Part shown: piece by piece, positions 27,861 through 36,817 of the stretch
How positions within the stretch are numbered: the first letter of the stretch is position 1
Layout of the letters: every line of letters begins with the position of its first letter
Assembly: GCF_000719775.1 (NCBI RefSeq)
Contig: NZ_JOHR01000022.1
Location: 37,350 to 101,349, forward strand
DNA: 64,000 bases
From: Streptomyces sp. NRRL F-5135
GTDB lineage: Bacteria; Actinomycetota; Actinomycetes; Streptomycetales; Streptomycetaceae
Direction of reading: 5' to 3'
Program-made: the position numbers and the translations under genes
The notes under the pieces: generated by a model
Databases searched by the model: none
What the model was told of the DNA's origin: nothing
The model's input: only the letters and a program-made list of their open reading frames with translations

Positions 27861-29150
27861 TTAAACGCCGTCGTCGCCTGACCGGCCTCCGGCCGTGGTC
27901 GGAGGCGATGACGCGTCGGCGAGCGCCGCGTCGAGGCGATCGGCGGCGAGGGCGTGCTGGATGGCCATGGCCGCCGCGCCGATGACGCCGGACCGGATGC
28001 CGGTCGTTGCCGGCACGATCTGGAGGCGGGCGGTGGCGAGAGGGTGCGTGCGGCCGTAGACGACCTCTCGCGCCCCGGCGATGAGACTCTCGCCGGCTTG
28101 GGCGAGTGAACCACCGATGACGACGAGCTCGGGGTTGAGCAGGCTCACGCAGGTCGCGATGATTTCGCCGATTGTGCGTCCGGCCTGACGAACTGCCTGT
28201 GCGGCAGCGATATTGCCGTCGCGGACGAGCGCGACGACATCACTGTTCGTCGCGGCCGGAACGCCGACTGCGGTGAGGTGTTCGATGATCGCGCGGCCAC
28301 TCGCGACGGCCTCGAGGCATCCGGTGTTGCCGCACGTGCACAGGACGTCGGAGACATGAGGGGCCGCCACGTGGCCGAGGTCGCCGGCCGCTCCGACCGC
28401 GCCTCGGAGCAGGCGACGACCACTGATGATCCCCGCGCCGATCCCGGTGGCGACCTTGATGAACAGGAGGTGATCGAGCTCCGGGTGGGCCGTCACGTGC
28501 TCGCCGAGGGCCATGAGGTTGACGTCGTTGTCGACGAGCACCGGAACGTCCCAGTGGCGCCGCACGTGTCCCGGTACGTCATAACCGTCCCACCCCGGCA
28601 TGATGGGCGGGCATATGGGCCTGCCGCTCGAGTGCTCGACCGGGCCCGGCAGGCCGATCCCGATGCCGACCAGGTCCTCGACGTCCCGGTCCGCCTCGTC
28701 GAGTAGTCGTCGTATCGTCGCGACGACCCAGTCGAGGACTGTGATCGGCCCTGCCGAGATGTCGACATGCTCGGCGACCTCGGACAGGGGGCGGCCGGTG
28801 AGATCGGTCAGGGCGACATTTCCGTGGGTCGCCCCGAGGTCGGCGCCGACCACGACCCGAGCCTGTGGATTGAAGGCGAACCTGGCCGGAGGGCGGCCGC
28901 CGGTTGAGGCCGCCCTGCCCGAGGGGGCGAGCAGACCGCTGGCGAGCAGGGCATCGACGCGGATGTTGACGGTGGACCGGGCCAGTCCGGTGAGTCTGGC
29001 CAGCTCAGCACGGGTCCGGGGCCGCCCGTCGCGAAGTAGTTGGAGTAACTCCCCGGCGCCGGGAGCCCCGGAGCCGGGTCCGGCGAAGCCGCCCGTGGCC
29101 GCCGCGTCGCGATGAACCGGCGCACGTGGCGCGGATGCGGACTGGGGCAT
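27861..29150 (-). CDS. ROK-family transcriptional regulator
   Basis: A NagC/XylR-type sugar-responsive repressor of 429 residues. The N-terminal winged helix (about 30-95) contains RAELARLTGLARSTVNIRV. The ROK sugar-kinase-like domain follows, with GADLGATHGNVALTD, VDNDVN and the zinc motif CTCGNTGCLE. It is divergent from the Tat-exported sugar isomerase-like gene at 29464 and is likely to control that gene and itself. The effector sugar cannot be told from sequence. Confidence 0.88.
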   Translation of the reverse strand: MPQSASAPRAPVHRDAAATGGFAGPGSGAPGAGELLQLLRDGRPRTRAELARLTGLARSTVNIRVDALLASGLLAPSGRAASTGGRPPARFAFNPQARVVVGADLGATHGNVALTDLTGRPLSEVAEHVDISAGPITVLDWVVATIRRLLDEADRDVEDLVGIGIGLPGPVEHSSGRPICPPIMPGWDGYDVPGHVRRHWDVPVLVDNDVNLMALGEHVTAHPELDHLLFIKVATGIGAGIISGRRLLRGAVGAAGDLGHVAAPHVSDVLCTCGNTGCLEAVASGRAIIEHLTAVGVPAATNSDVVALVRDGNIAAAQAVRQAGRTIGEIIATCVSLLNPELVVIGGSLAQAGESLIAGAREVVYGRTHPLATARLQIVPATTGIRSGVIGAAAMAIQHALAADRLDAALADASSPPTTAGGRSGDDGV

Positions 29151-29463
29151 GGTCGAAGTGAATCACACGAGGATGCCATGAGGCGATCGTGGTGTCCGAG
29201 AAGCAACTGGCACCAAGGCAGGACAAGGGTGACAAGGGTACCGACGGCAGCGTCCTCGGCCAGGCCGGAGCCGGCGTCCACAAGCCCGCCGGCACTGCCC
29301 GGCCGGAGATGCCACCTGTCTGTTGTCGGCCCGACCACTTATGCACGCTGATCTACAGACTTCTGTCGGACTCTTGTTGAAAGTTCTGCCGTCGCCCTAT
29401 GGTCGGCACCGCAGCGCTGGAAAGCGACGGCCGTAGGGCCGCGCGAATACAGAAGGAGAGCCT
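29151..29463. promoter_or_regulatory. Divergent promoter region, ROK regulator and isomerase
   Basis: About 310 bp between divergent genes with no coding signal. It should contain both promoters. No clean palindromic operator was seen. GAAGGAGAG before the GTG at 29464 is a good ribosome site. Confidence 0.45.
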
Positions 29464-30492
29464 GTGGAAAACGAGTTGAGTCGTCGCGCCGTGCTCGGCG
29501 CCGGTGCCGGCGTGCTGGCCACCGGAGCGCTCACCGCCCATGCGAGCCCGGCCTCCGCCCTTGCCTCCTCACCGCAGGGCCGGCCTGGTGGCGGGCCGAA
29601 CGTGATTCCGGCCGACCGCGTCGGCTTGCAGATCTTCACCGTCCGCCAGTTGATCGGCAGCGACTACAAGAACCTCGAAATCGCCCTGGAGACGGTCCAC
29701 GACGCCGGTGTCCGGGAGCTCGAGCTCGCCGGCGACTACTACACGAAGACGACGGCCCAGCTCAGGTCCATCGTCCAGTCGCACGGGCTTCGCATCGTGA
29801 GCAACCACTTCGGCCCACGCGGAGCCAACCTTCCGAACCCGTGGCTGACCCACGACGGCAGGATGCAGATCTTCGAGGACGCCCAGACGCTGGGTAAGTT
29901 CCCCCATGTCGGCACCGGCAGCATGTTCGGCTTCCCCGGCGCCGGATCCGGCGGGAACACCAGCGATGGCTTCAAGGCCCTGGCGGAAAAGTTCAACGAG
30001 TGCGGCGAGCACGCCGTTTCGCAGGGCTTCGGCGGCTTCTTCTTCCACAACCACGACAGCGAGTTCGCCCTCGAGAACGGCGTCCCGCTCTACAACACCT
30101 TGCTCGAGTACACCGACCCCCGGTACGTCAACTTCGAGGTCGACCTGGGCTGGGTCGCGGTCGCCGGCGAGGATCCGTACTGGTGGATCAAGAAGCATGG
30201 GAAGCGATTCATCGCGTTCCACATCAAGGACATCAAGTGGGACCCGGACGGCAACCGCACGGCGGCTGCGGGCACCCGCGCGGGAGGAAGGAAATTCCGG
30301 TTCGTCGACGTCGGGAAGGGCGACATCGACTGGACCCGCGCACTGTCCGCGCTCAAGGACCTCCGGCACTACCGGTTCTTCCTGGAGCACGATGACGCCG
30401 GCGACCTGACCCGCAACCCGCCCGGGCCCGCGAACACGGTCTGGCGAGGCTGCAGCACTCTGGGGAGCATCAACACCTCCCGACGCAAGTAG
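29464..30492 (+). CDS. Tat-exported sugar phosphate isomerase/epimerase-like protein
   Basis: A xylose-isomerase-like TIM-barrel protein of 342 residues. The twin-arginine signal has SRRAVLGAGAG followed by a hydrophobic stretch ending near ASPASA. Metal-binding residues are suggested by ELELAGDYY, FFFHNHDSEF, NFEVDLGW and AFHIKDIKW, where the Glu/Asp/His positions of the family occur. GTG start with a strong upstream ribosome site. It may act on oligosaccharide-derived keto-sugars outside the membrane, but the substrate is unknown. Confidence 0.82.
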   Translation: MENELSRRAVLGAGAGVLATGALTAHASPASALASSPQGRPGGGPNVIPADRVGLQIFTVRQLIGSDYKNLEIALETVHDAGVRELELAGDYYTKTTAQLRSIVQSHGLRIVSNHFGPRGANLPNPWLTHDGRMQIFEDAQTLGKFPHVGTGSMFGFPGAGSGGNTSDGFKALAEKFNECGEHAVSQGFGGFFFHNHDSEFALENGVPLYNTLLEYTDPRYVNFEVDLGWVAVAGEDPYWWIKKHGKRFIAFHIKDIKWDPDGNRTAAAGTRAGGRKFRFVDVGKGDIDWTRALSALKDLRHYRFFLEHDDAGDLTRNPPGPANTVWRGCSTLGSINTSRRK

Positions 30493-30896
30493 GAGGAACG
30501 GGCATACCGAGTCGGGGTCCCACTCCGTCCTGGGCGGGACCCGGATCGGCGCGTTCGCGCGGCCACGCCGCCCTCGCGGACGAACCACCCGTCAGCCGCG
30601 TCCCCACAGGTGTACCGACGCAGGCGGGACGCCCCCGGTCTCATGGGGACGAACACCCTCGTCGTGAACAGCAACCGGCTGACCGGATGCCGGGGCGAGG
30701 AGGCCGCCGCCGGACCGTACGGGGATCCGCGTCGGGTCGGGGCCTCGGCGGCGATCCGTGTGCATGGCGACCAAGTCGCCGCCTCCTGGACGTGAACCGA
30801 CGAGCTCGAACGCGTCGGATGAGCGCGGTCTGGAAGCCGTCGGGCAACGCCTTGAGCCGGATCAGGCGGTGATCGAGTGCCGGTGCCCGGCCGCGT
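30493..30896. other. Intergenic region between convergent genes
   Basis: About 400 bp with no gene recognised. A GGGTCCC...GGGACCC inverted repeat at 30515-30542 is the only structure noted. Confidence 0.4.
30515..30542. terminator. Probable terminator after the isomerase gene
   Basis: GGGTCCC (30515-30521) and GGGACCC (30536-30542) form a 7-bp stem with a 14-base loop, 22 bp after the stop. Convergent genes flank it, so it could act in both directions. Confidence 0.4.
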
Positions 30897-32069
30897 TCAC
30901 CGATGAGCGGCCAGCACTGCCGCGAGGCCTTCTTGCAGATCTTTGACGAAATACTGGGGAACCTCCAACGACGGGAAATGTCCCCCGGTTTCGGGCGACC
31001 TCCATCGGACGATCTGCCGGTACCGTTCCTGTGCCCAGGGGCGCGGACACTTCTCGATGTCGCGGGGGTACATGCTGATTGCTGACGGGACGTCGACCCG
31101 GAGTTCGGGATCGAGCGAGTTGTGGCTTTCGTAGTAAATGCGGGCCGCCGATGCGCCGGTCCGTGTCAGCCAATACAGGGTGACGTTGTCAAGAACGCTG
31201 TCTATGGACATCGTCTCGAACGGGCTGTCTTCGGTGTCTGACCACTCGGCGAACTTGTCAAGGATCCAGGCGAGAAGCCCGACCGGTGAGTCGACGAGGG
31301 AGTAGCCGATGGTCTGCGGTCGGGTCGCCTGCTGCTTCGCGTACGCCGCGCGGTGGCGCCAGAAATCGCGGGTTTCCTCGGTCCACGTGCGCTCGACCGC
31401 CGTCAGCCCGTCCGTTGTCAACCCGGGCGGCCCCTCCGCGAACGTGGTGTGGATGCCGAGAACGTGCTCCGGGAACCTGCCGCCGAGAACCGTGGTGATA
31501 TTGCCTCCCCAGTCGCCGCCGTGGGCTGCGAATTTGCTGTAGCCGAGCCTTCCCATCAGTTCCACCCATGCGGCCGCGATCTTTTCGGTTCCCCACCCGG
31601 TGGTGGCCGGCTTGTCGCTGTAACCAAAGCCCGGTAGTGATGGAACCACGACGTGGAACGCCGGCGCGTCCGCGTCTTTCGGATCTGCCAGCTCGTCCAC
31701 TACGTGGGTGAACTCGGCAATGCTGCCCGGCCAGCCGTGCGTCAAGATCAGGGGAGTGGCGTCCGCGCGCGCGGATCGGCGGTGCAGGAAGTGGAGTCCC
31801 AGATCATCAATGGTCGTGCGGAACTGGCCGATCCGGTCAAGGCGCTCTTCGAACGACCGCCAGTTGTACCCGGCGCGCCAGTAGCTTACGACATCGATGA
31901 GATCGGCGAGGGGAACACCCTGTTCCCATCGGCGAGGGCCGGGCGCGGCGTGATGGACCGTCTCGGCTTCCGGTAGCCGCGCCGCGGCCAGTCGCGCCCG
32001 CAGATCGTCGAGGTCACCGTCAGTTGCGTGGGCTTCACATGCTTGCACGTCGCTGGTGGGGCGGGGCAT
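30897..32069 (-). CDS. Epoxide hydrolase (EHN plus alpha/beta hydrolase)
   Basis: A microsomal-type epoxide hydrolase of 390 residues. The N-terminal EHN domain (about 10-115) is followed by an alpha/beta hydrolase with the oxyanion motif LTHGWPGS and nucleophile Asp in HGGDWGG. The ring-opening Tyr and catalytic His are expected in the C-terminal half (GGHFPSLE). The start at 32069 is chosen because AGGAGGT lies just upstream. It is divergent from a CGNR regulator, with two repeated operator-like sites between them, suggesting dedicated control and a detoxification role. Confidence 0.87.
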   Translation of the reverse strand: MPRPTSDVQACEAHATDGDLDDLRARLAAARLPEAETVHHAAPGPRRWEQGVPLADLIDVVSYWRAGYNWRSFEERLDRIGQFRTTIDDLGLHFLHRRSARADATPLILTHGWPGSIAEFTHVVDELADPKDADAPAFHVVVPSLPGFGYSDKPATTGWGTEKIAAAWVELMGRLGYSKFAAHGGDWGGNITTVLGGRFPEHVLGIHTTFAEGPPGLTTDGLTAVERTWTEETRDFWRHRAAYAKQQATRPQTIGYSLVDSPVGLLAWILDKFAEWSDTEDSPFETMSIDSVLDNVTLYWLTRTGASAARIYYESHNSLDPELRVDVPSAISMYPRDIEKCPRPWAQERYRQIVRWRSPETGGHFPSLEVPQYFVKDLQEGLAAVLAAHR

Positions 32070-32090
32070 GAGACCTCCTGGCCATCGCGG

Positions 32091-32149
32091 AACCGGCTTA
32101 GGCGGTTCTAGCATGCCTTCATGCCTGCGTGCAACCTGCTAAGGTGGTT
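32091..32149. promoter_or_regulatory. Pair of 17-bp operator-like repeats, epoxide hydrolase / CGNR regulator
   Basis: AACCGGCTTAGGCGGTT (32091-32107) and AACCTGCTAAGGTGGTT (32133-32149) match at 14 of 17 bases, lie in the same orientation and start 42 bp apart (four helical turns). Each is an imperfect palindrome with AACC/GGTT ends. They lie in the 82-bp divergent promoter region. The second copy overlaps the AAGGTGG ribosome site of the regulator gene. Confidence 0.6.
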
Positions 32150-32151
32150 CC

Positions 32152-32727
32152 ATGCGTGCTGGGTTCCCTGACTTCCGCCTCGGTAGTGTGCTGGCGACCA
32201 GCTTCACGGGGACCCTGTCGGAGCGTCATGGCGCCGCTGTGGAGCGCATTCCCACGCCGCACCGACTCGTCGACTGGCTGGCAGTGAACGGTCTCGCCGT
32301 GGACTCCTGCACCACTGCCCAGCTCGACCTCGCTCGGGAACTGAGGGAGTCGATTCACGCCGCCGCGACGGCGGCCGCGATCCAGGACGCTCTCCCCGCA
32401 TCCGCTGTCCAAGTCATCAACGACTGCAGCGCTCAGGGTCGGGCCGCGGCGATCCTGACGGCCGAGGGCAAGCGGCATTGGCGGCTCAGCTCGGCTTCCT
32501 GTGTGGAAGATGCCCTCAGTGTGATCGCCGCCGACGCGATCAGCATCATCGCGGGCGAACGGGACGGAAGATTGGCCTTGTGCGCATCACCAACCTGCCA
32601 AGCCGCCTTCTTCGACACCAGTCAAAGTCGCACCCGCAAATGGTGTGACATGAACACGTGCGGGAATCGTCAGAAGAAAGCGCGCTTCAATGCCAACCAG
32701 CGCAAAAGCCCCAGATCAGCGGAGTGA
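32152..32727 (+). CDS. CGNR zinc-finger (ABATE-domain) regulator
   Basis: A 191-residue protein with an N-terminal ABATE stress-sensing domain (about 10-125). The C-terminal CGNR zinc finger has Cys in LCASPTC and WCDMNTCGNRQKK, with the basic tail expected to contact DNA. It is divergent from the epoxide hydrolase gene across a short region carrying two near-identical 17-bp sites. It is most simply the repressor or activator of that gene and of itself. Confidence 0.85.
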   Translation: MRAGFPDFRLGSVLATSFTGTLSERHGAAVERIPTPHRLVDWLAVNGLAVDSCTTAQLDLARELRESIHAAATAAAIQDALPASAVQVINDCSAQGRAAAILTAEGKRHWRLSSASCVEDALSVIAADAISIIAGERDGRLALCASPTCQAAFFDTSQSRTRKWCDMNTCGNRQKKARFNANQRKSPRSAE

Positions 32728-32894
32728 CCTTACCCTCGATACATCCAAGTGTGGCCCCACGCACGGACGTTCATCGGCTCTTCGGGCCGCCGAATGGGTA
32801 CGTCGCCGGTCCGGTTGTCACTGCTGAAACGCCGAGGTTGGTACTCCAGCTGGCGATCGTGATGCGAGAGAGGCGCGTCGGCGGGTGACGGCCG

Positions 32895-33356
32895 TTATTC
32901 CAGCCACGTGCCGTCGCGCATGATGACTCTTCCGCGTAGTTCCGGCTCGCCGCGCCAAGCGCGCACAGTGCTCGGGACCACGCGTACATACAGAAAGGAA
33001 CCCTCTTCCGCGCGTGGATCCCACCCGAACTTGCCGGCGAACGCCTCCGCTGCGCCTCCCGGCACCTCCTGGTCCGGGAAACACTCCGCCTCACCCTGGA
33101 GGAGCACCACGTCGAAGGTGTCCGGTAGAGCCAGGCGCACGCGTGGCTCGTTGCGGACGTTCCGTGCGGTCACGGAAGTCGCGCCGGTGCACATCCACAC
33201 TGCTCGCCCGTCCCACAAGAACCACAGTGGCACCTGGTGCGGCCCGTGATCAGGGTGAGCCGTCGACACCCACACATCCCGCTCGGTGGCGAGCCGCTCC
33301 AGAGTGTCGCGCATCCGCTGCGTCGTCTGGCGGCGAACGATTCCCGTGGTCTCCAT
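32895..33356 (-). CDS. PPOX-class (FMN or F420) oxidoreductase
   Basis: A 153-residue split-barrel flavin/F420-binding protein. Features are VWVSTAHPDHGPHQVPLWFLWDG (residues 28-50), where the family binds the cofactor phosphate, and NVRNEPRVRLAL. It probably reduces small organic molecules with reduced deazaflavin or FMN. It is convergent with the CGNR gene; no operon partner is evident. Confidence 0.75.
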   Translation of the reverse strand: METTGIVRRQTTQRMRDTLERLATERDVWVSTAHPDHGPHQVPLWFLWDGRAVWMCTGATSVTARNVRNEPRVRLALPDTFDVVLLQGEAECFPDQEVPGGAAEAFAGKFGWDPRAEEGSFLYVRVVPSTVRAWRGEPELRGRVIMRDGTWLE

Positions 33357-33715
33357 GAGGACCGACCCTAGCCAGCGGGCGCGAGGCGCGCCTGAGGCGC
33401 AGGGCCTACTCCCAGCGGCCGATGACCCCTCAGTTTTTGGGAAGGGGAGTGGCGGACCTGGTGCTCATCCAGTCCGGCCGGCCCCGTCTGTGTCCGCGTC
33501 CCAGGATGCCCGGCGCGGCAGGTGCCGCATGGGGTGCGGGGTCGATTCCCCGACCCACTCCGCGATTGTCCAGCACGTTGTCCGCGTGCGCGGCGCAAGG
33601 GTGTTCCGAAGCGTGTGGCAGGTTCAGCATTCTGAACGACTCTCGAGCTATCGGACAAGCATGGATGGTAGGCAGAGTTCGGGCGGCGTCAACCCGTTCC
33701 GACAGGTTTCGGCTG
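33357..33715. other. Intergenic region, nothing recognised
   Basis: About 360 bp with no coding signal. Two small inverted repeats occur. GGGTCG-ATTCCC-CGACCC (33539-33556) could end the LacI transcript. GTTCAG-CATT-CTGAAC (33622-33637) is of unknown meaning. Confidence 0.35.
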
Positions 33716-34738
33716 TCAACCCCGAAAGCGAGCGGTGCTCTCCCGGATGACGAGCTCGGTGGCGAGTTCTTCGCGTCCGCGCTCGAGCGGGCGGCCCTGG
33801 GCGAGGGCGATCACCATGCCGGCGGCGGTGGCGGCCATCTCGGCGAGCGGTTGGCGCACGGTGGTGAGTGGCGGGGTCAGCCAGCGGCTCGGGAAGAGGT
33901 CGTCGAATCCGACGACGCTCAGGTCCTCGGGAACGCGTATACCCGCCTCGACCGCCGCGCGGTAGACACCGAGCGCCTGGCCGTCGTTGCCGGCGAAGAC
34001 GGCGGTCGGTGGCTCCGGGAGACGCAGCAGATCACGGGTGTGCTTGAGCCCGTCCAGGATCTGGAAGTCGCCGATGCGGACGAGGGCGGGGTCGATCGGA
34101 ATGCCGGCCATGTCGAGGGCGGCCCGGTAGCCGTCGAGCCTGGCCCGGCCGGCCAGGGCGTGCTCCGGCCCCGTGATGACGGCGATGCGCCGGTGGCCGA
34201 GTTCCAGGAGGTGTCGGGTCGCCGACAGGCCGCCGCTCCAGTTGCTCGCGCTCACCGACGGGGCGCCGTGGCTGGGGTATCCGGTGGGGTCGACCAGCGC
34301 GAACGGTATGCCGCGGGTTCGTAGTTGTTCTGCCTGCTCGTCGCTGGGGCCCGCGAATACGGAGATGACACCGACCGGGCGGCGGGCCAGCACGCCCGCG
34401 ACCCAGTCTCGCCCCGGGGTGTGGTCGCCCCGTAACTCGGATACGACTACGGCTAGTTGGTGTTCCACGGCCACGCGCCGGACACCGCGGAAGATCTCGG
34501 TCGGGTAGGGGCCGCGTACCTCGTGGAAGACCAGTTCGAGCAGGGCGGCGGGCCCTGCCGCCTTCTGCCGCCGGTACCCGTGCCGGCGGATGATGTCCTC
34601 GATCAGCGAGCGGGTCGCCGGGGCCACATCGGCCCGCCCGTTGACGACCTTGGAGACCGTGGCCACGGAGACGCCCGCACGCTTCGCGATCTGCGCGATG
34701 GTCAGCGGTTCGTCCTGGCGGCCGTCGACTGAGGACAT
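33716..34738 (-). CDS. LacI-family transcriptional regulator
   Basis: A 340-residue repressor. The N-terminal LacI helix-turn-helix is IAQIAKRAGVSVATVSKVVNG, the hinge follows, and the periplasmic-binding-protein-like effector domain spans about 75-335 (ITGPEHALAGR, VFAGNDGQALGVYRA, VVGFDD). The start at 34738 matches normal LacI length; an upstream ATG would add 15 residues. It is divergent from the GH43 gene and probably controls the hemicellulose/galactoside series that follows. GAGAG-CA-CTCTC at 34776-34787 may be its own site. Confidence 0.9.
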   Translation of the reverse strand: MSSVDGRQDEPLTIAQIAKRAGVSVATVSKVVNGRADVAPATRSLIEDIIRRHGYRRQKAAGPAALLELVFHEVRGPYPTEIFRGVRRVAVEHQLAVVVSELRGDHTPGRDWVAGVLARRPVGVISVFAGPSDEQAEQLRTRGIPFALVDPTGYPSHGAPSVSASNWSGGLSATRHLLELGHRRIAVITGPEHALAGRARLDGYRAALDMAGIPIDPALVRIGDFQILDGLKHTRDLLRLPEPPTAVFAGNDGQALGVYRAAVEAGIRVPEDLSVVGFDDLFPSRWLTPPLTTVRQPLAEMAATAAGMVIALAQGRPLERGREELATELVIRESTARFRG

Positions 34739-34814
34739 GCCGGGCAGTGTACTGGCTCGTTCCGATCCTTTCGAAGAGAGCACTCTCGTTGTGCGACAAG
34801 GCCGTCACAGGGGC

Positions 34815-34843
34815 TTGACGACATAAGAGGGCGCTCCTACGTT
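34815..34843 (+). promoter_or_regulatory. Promoter with operator-like spacer before GH43
   Basis: TTGACG (34815-34820), 17-bp spacing, TACGTT (34838-34843). The spacer contains GAGGGCGCTCC, resembling a degenerate CebR/LacI palindrome placed to block RNA polymerase. Confidence 0.55.
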
Positions 34844-34932
34844 CCTCTCACCACCACAACGATCGGTAGTACTTCCCAAATTCATTCGTCAGGAGACCGC
34901 CATGAAGAGGGGGCTTTCTGCGCACACCGCAA

Positions 34933-34946
34933 TGGGAGCGCTCCCA
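34933..34946. promoter_or_regulatory. CebR-type operator upstream of GH43
   Basis: TGGGAGCGCTCCCA is identical to the Streptomyces CebR consensus and to the box before the GH6 cellulase. It lies about 90 bp downstream of the predicted -10, so it would act as a roadblock or belong to a second promoter. Confidence 0.75.
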
Positions 34947-35061
34947 ATTCTCTCCCGGGGGTCTCCCTCGTCCACCATCACTTCGGCGAACCCCACGAGG
35001 CATGACGACCCTCGCCGCACTCCCGGCCTTCCAACCCCCCACGCCGAGAAGAGTGATCCCC

Positions 35062-36717
35062 ATGTCCGCATCCGCACAGCCCCACTTCCCCAGCCGCCGG
35101 GGAATACTGACCACCGCCACCGGACTCGCCGCGGGAACCGCGATGCCTCTGGTCGGCGCGCGGCCGGCACACGCCGCGTCACCTCGTGCGGCGATCCAGG
35201 AGTCCTCCGTTGCCGCAGCCTCGTTCACGAATCCGGTGATCTGGCAGGACTTCGCCGACATCGACGTCATCCGGGTCGGTGACACGTACTACTGCTCGGC
35301 CTCGACGATGCACTACTCGCCCGGTGCGCCGATTCTGCGCTCCTACGACCTGGTCAACTGGGAGTTCGCCGGCCACTCGGTGCCACGTCTGGACTTCGGG
35401 GCCAAGTACGACCTGAACGGCGGGCGTGGCTACGTGCGGGGTGTCTGGGCGTCGTCGCTGGCCTACCGGCCGGGCAACCGCACGTTCTACTGGCTGGGCC
35501 AGATCGACTTCGCCCGCACCTACATCTACTCCGCCACGTCGGTCGAGGGCCCCTGGACCCGGCACGCGGATCTGCCGAACGTCTACTACGACGCGGGGCT
35601 GCTCGTCGACACCGACAACACCCTCTACGTGGCCTACGGCAACTCCCAGATCAGCGTCGCCCAACTCTCCCCGGACGCCCGCGGTCAGGTCCGCGCCCAG
35701 CAGGTCTTCTCCACCCCCGCCGGCATCGGAACCCTGGAGGGCTCCCGCTTCTACAAGATCAACGGGAACTACTACATCTTCCTCACCCGCCCGGCCAACG
35801 GGCAGTACATCCTCAAGTCCACCTCGGGCCCCTTCGGCCCCTACACCCTGCGTCAGGTCCTCCTCAACCTGCCAGGACCGATCCCGGGCGGCGGTGTCCC
35901 GCATCAGGGCGGGCTCGTCCAGACCCAGAACGGCCAGTGGTACTACCTGGCCTTCGTCGACGCCTACCCCGGCGGACGCGTTCCGGCCCTCGCTCCCGTC
36001 ACCTGGACATCCGACGGCTGGCCACAGCTGCAACTCGTGAACGGCGCCTGGGGCACCACCTACACCACTCCCAGCCTTCCGCCACCGCCCCGTCAGGTCG
36101 AACCCCTCACCGGCGTCGACACCTTCCAGGGGACCACCCTCAAACCCGCCTGGGAGTGGAACCACAACCCCGACAACGGCCGATGGGCAGTCAACAACGG
36201 CTTGCGCCTGACCACCGCCACCGTCACCAACGACCTCTACACCGCCCGCAACACCCTCACCCACCGCATCCAGGGCCCCACTTCCACCGCCACCATCACC
36301 CTCGACCACCCCCAGATGCGCGACGGTGATCGAGCCGGCCTCGCCGTCCTCCGTGACTCCTCCGCCTGGATCGGCCTCAAACGCGACAACGGCACCACCC
36401 GCCTGGTCATGGTCGACGGCCTGACCATGGACGGCAACTGGAACACCACCGGCACCGGCACCGAACGCGCCACCACGGCCATCACCGGCAGCCGCGTCTG
36501 GCTGCGTGCCGCCGCCGACATCCGCCCCGGCACCGGCCGCCAGGCCCGCTTCTCCTACAGCACCAACGGCACCACCTACACCACTTTCGGCCCCGCCTTC
36601 ACCCTCAACAACGCCTGGCAGTTCTTCATGGGCTACCGCTATGCCATCTTCAACCACGCCACCCAGGCGCTCGGCGGCATCGTGACCGTCAGCCGCTTCG
36701 AGCTGACCACGCCATGA
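35062..36717 (+). CDS. Tat-exported GH43-type arabinofuranosidase/xylosidase
   Basis: A 551-residue five-bladed beta-propeller glycosidase. A twin-arginine signal (PSRRGILTTATG, cleavage near ARPAHA) is followed by the catalytic domain (about 50-350). The base is probably Asp66 or Asp68 in DFADIDVI, the acid is Glu226 in GTLEGSRF, and a YDAGLLVD motif lies between. A C-terminal beta-sandwich (about 355-551, GH43_C2-like) follows. It likely removes xylose or L-arabinose from hemicellulose side chains. The start at 35062 is chosen because the Tat signal begins there. Confidence 0.83.
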   Translation: MSASAQPHFPSRRGILTTATGLAAGTAMPLVGARPAHAASPRAAIQESSVAAASFTNPVIWQDFADIDVIRVGDTYYCSASTMHYSPGAPILRSYDLVNWEFAGHSVPRLDFGAKYDLNGGRGYVRGVWASSLAYRPGNRTFYWLGQIDFARTYIYSATSVEGPWTRHADLPNVYYDAGLLVDTDNTLYVAYGNSQISVAQLSPDARGQVRAQQVFSTPAGIGTLEGSRFYKINGNYYIFLTRPANGQYILKSTSGPFGPYTLRQVLLNLPGPIPGGGVPHQGGLVQTQNGQWYYLAFVDAYPGGRVPALAPVTWTSDGWPQLQLVNGAWGTTYTTPSLPPPPRQVEPLTGVDTFQGTTLKPAWEWNHNPDNGRWAVNNGLRLTTATVTNDLYTARNTLTHRIQGPTSTATITLDHPQMRDGDRAGLAVLRDSSAWIGLKRDNGTTRLVMVDGLTMDGNWNTTGTGTERATTAITGSRVWLRAAADIRPGTGRQARFSYSTNGTTYTTFGPAFTLNNAWQFFMGYRYAIFNHATQALGGIVTVSRFELTTP

Positions 36718-36817
36718 ACACCTCCGGCGCGCACCGTTGCCCGCGCCGGCCGCTCGCATGAACGGAAGGAGAAGAGCGTGTCCATGCCCACCGTCCACCA
36801 CCACGCGGAGTCGTGCC

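Larger units (their letters stand above)
34739..35061. other. Divergent regulatory region, LacI / GH43
   Basis: It holds the promoter at 34815-34843 and a perfect CebR box at 34933-34946. An ATG at 34902 has an excellent ribosome site (AGGAG), but its frame lacks protein-like character and runs out of frame into the GH43 gene. It may be an upstream leader ORF or the 5' stub of a rearranged gene. Confidence 0.45.

Noticed and set aside
33526..33560. tRNA-like T-arm (GGGGTCGATTCCCCGACCC)
   Set aside because: No acceptor, D or anticodon stems can be placed around it; treated as a simple hairpin.
36737..36817. Upstream ATG for the CE1 esterase
   Set aside because: It would place 27 unrelated residues before an otherwise normal Sec signal peptide.
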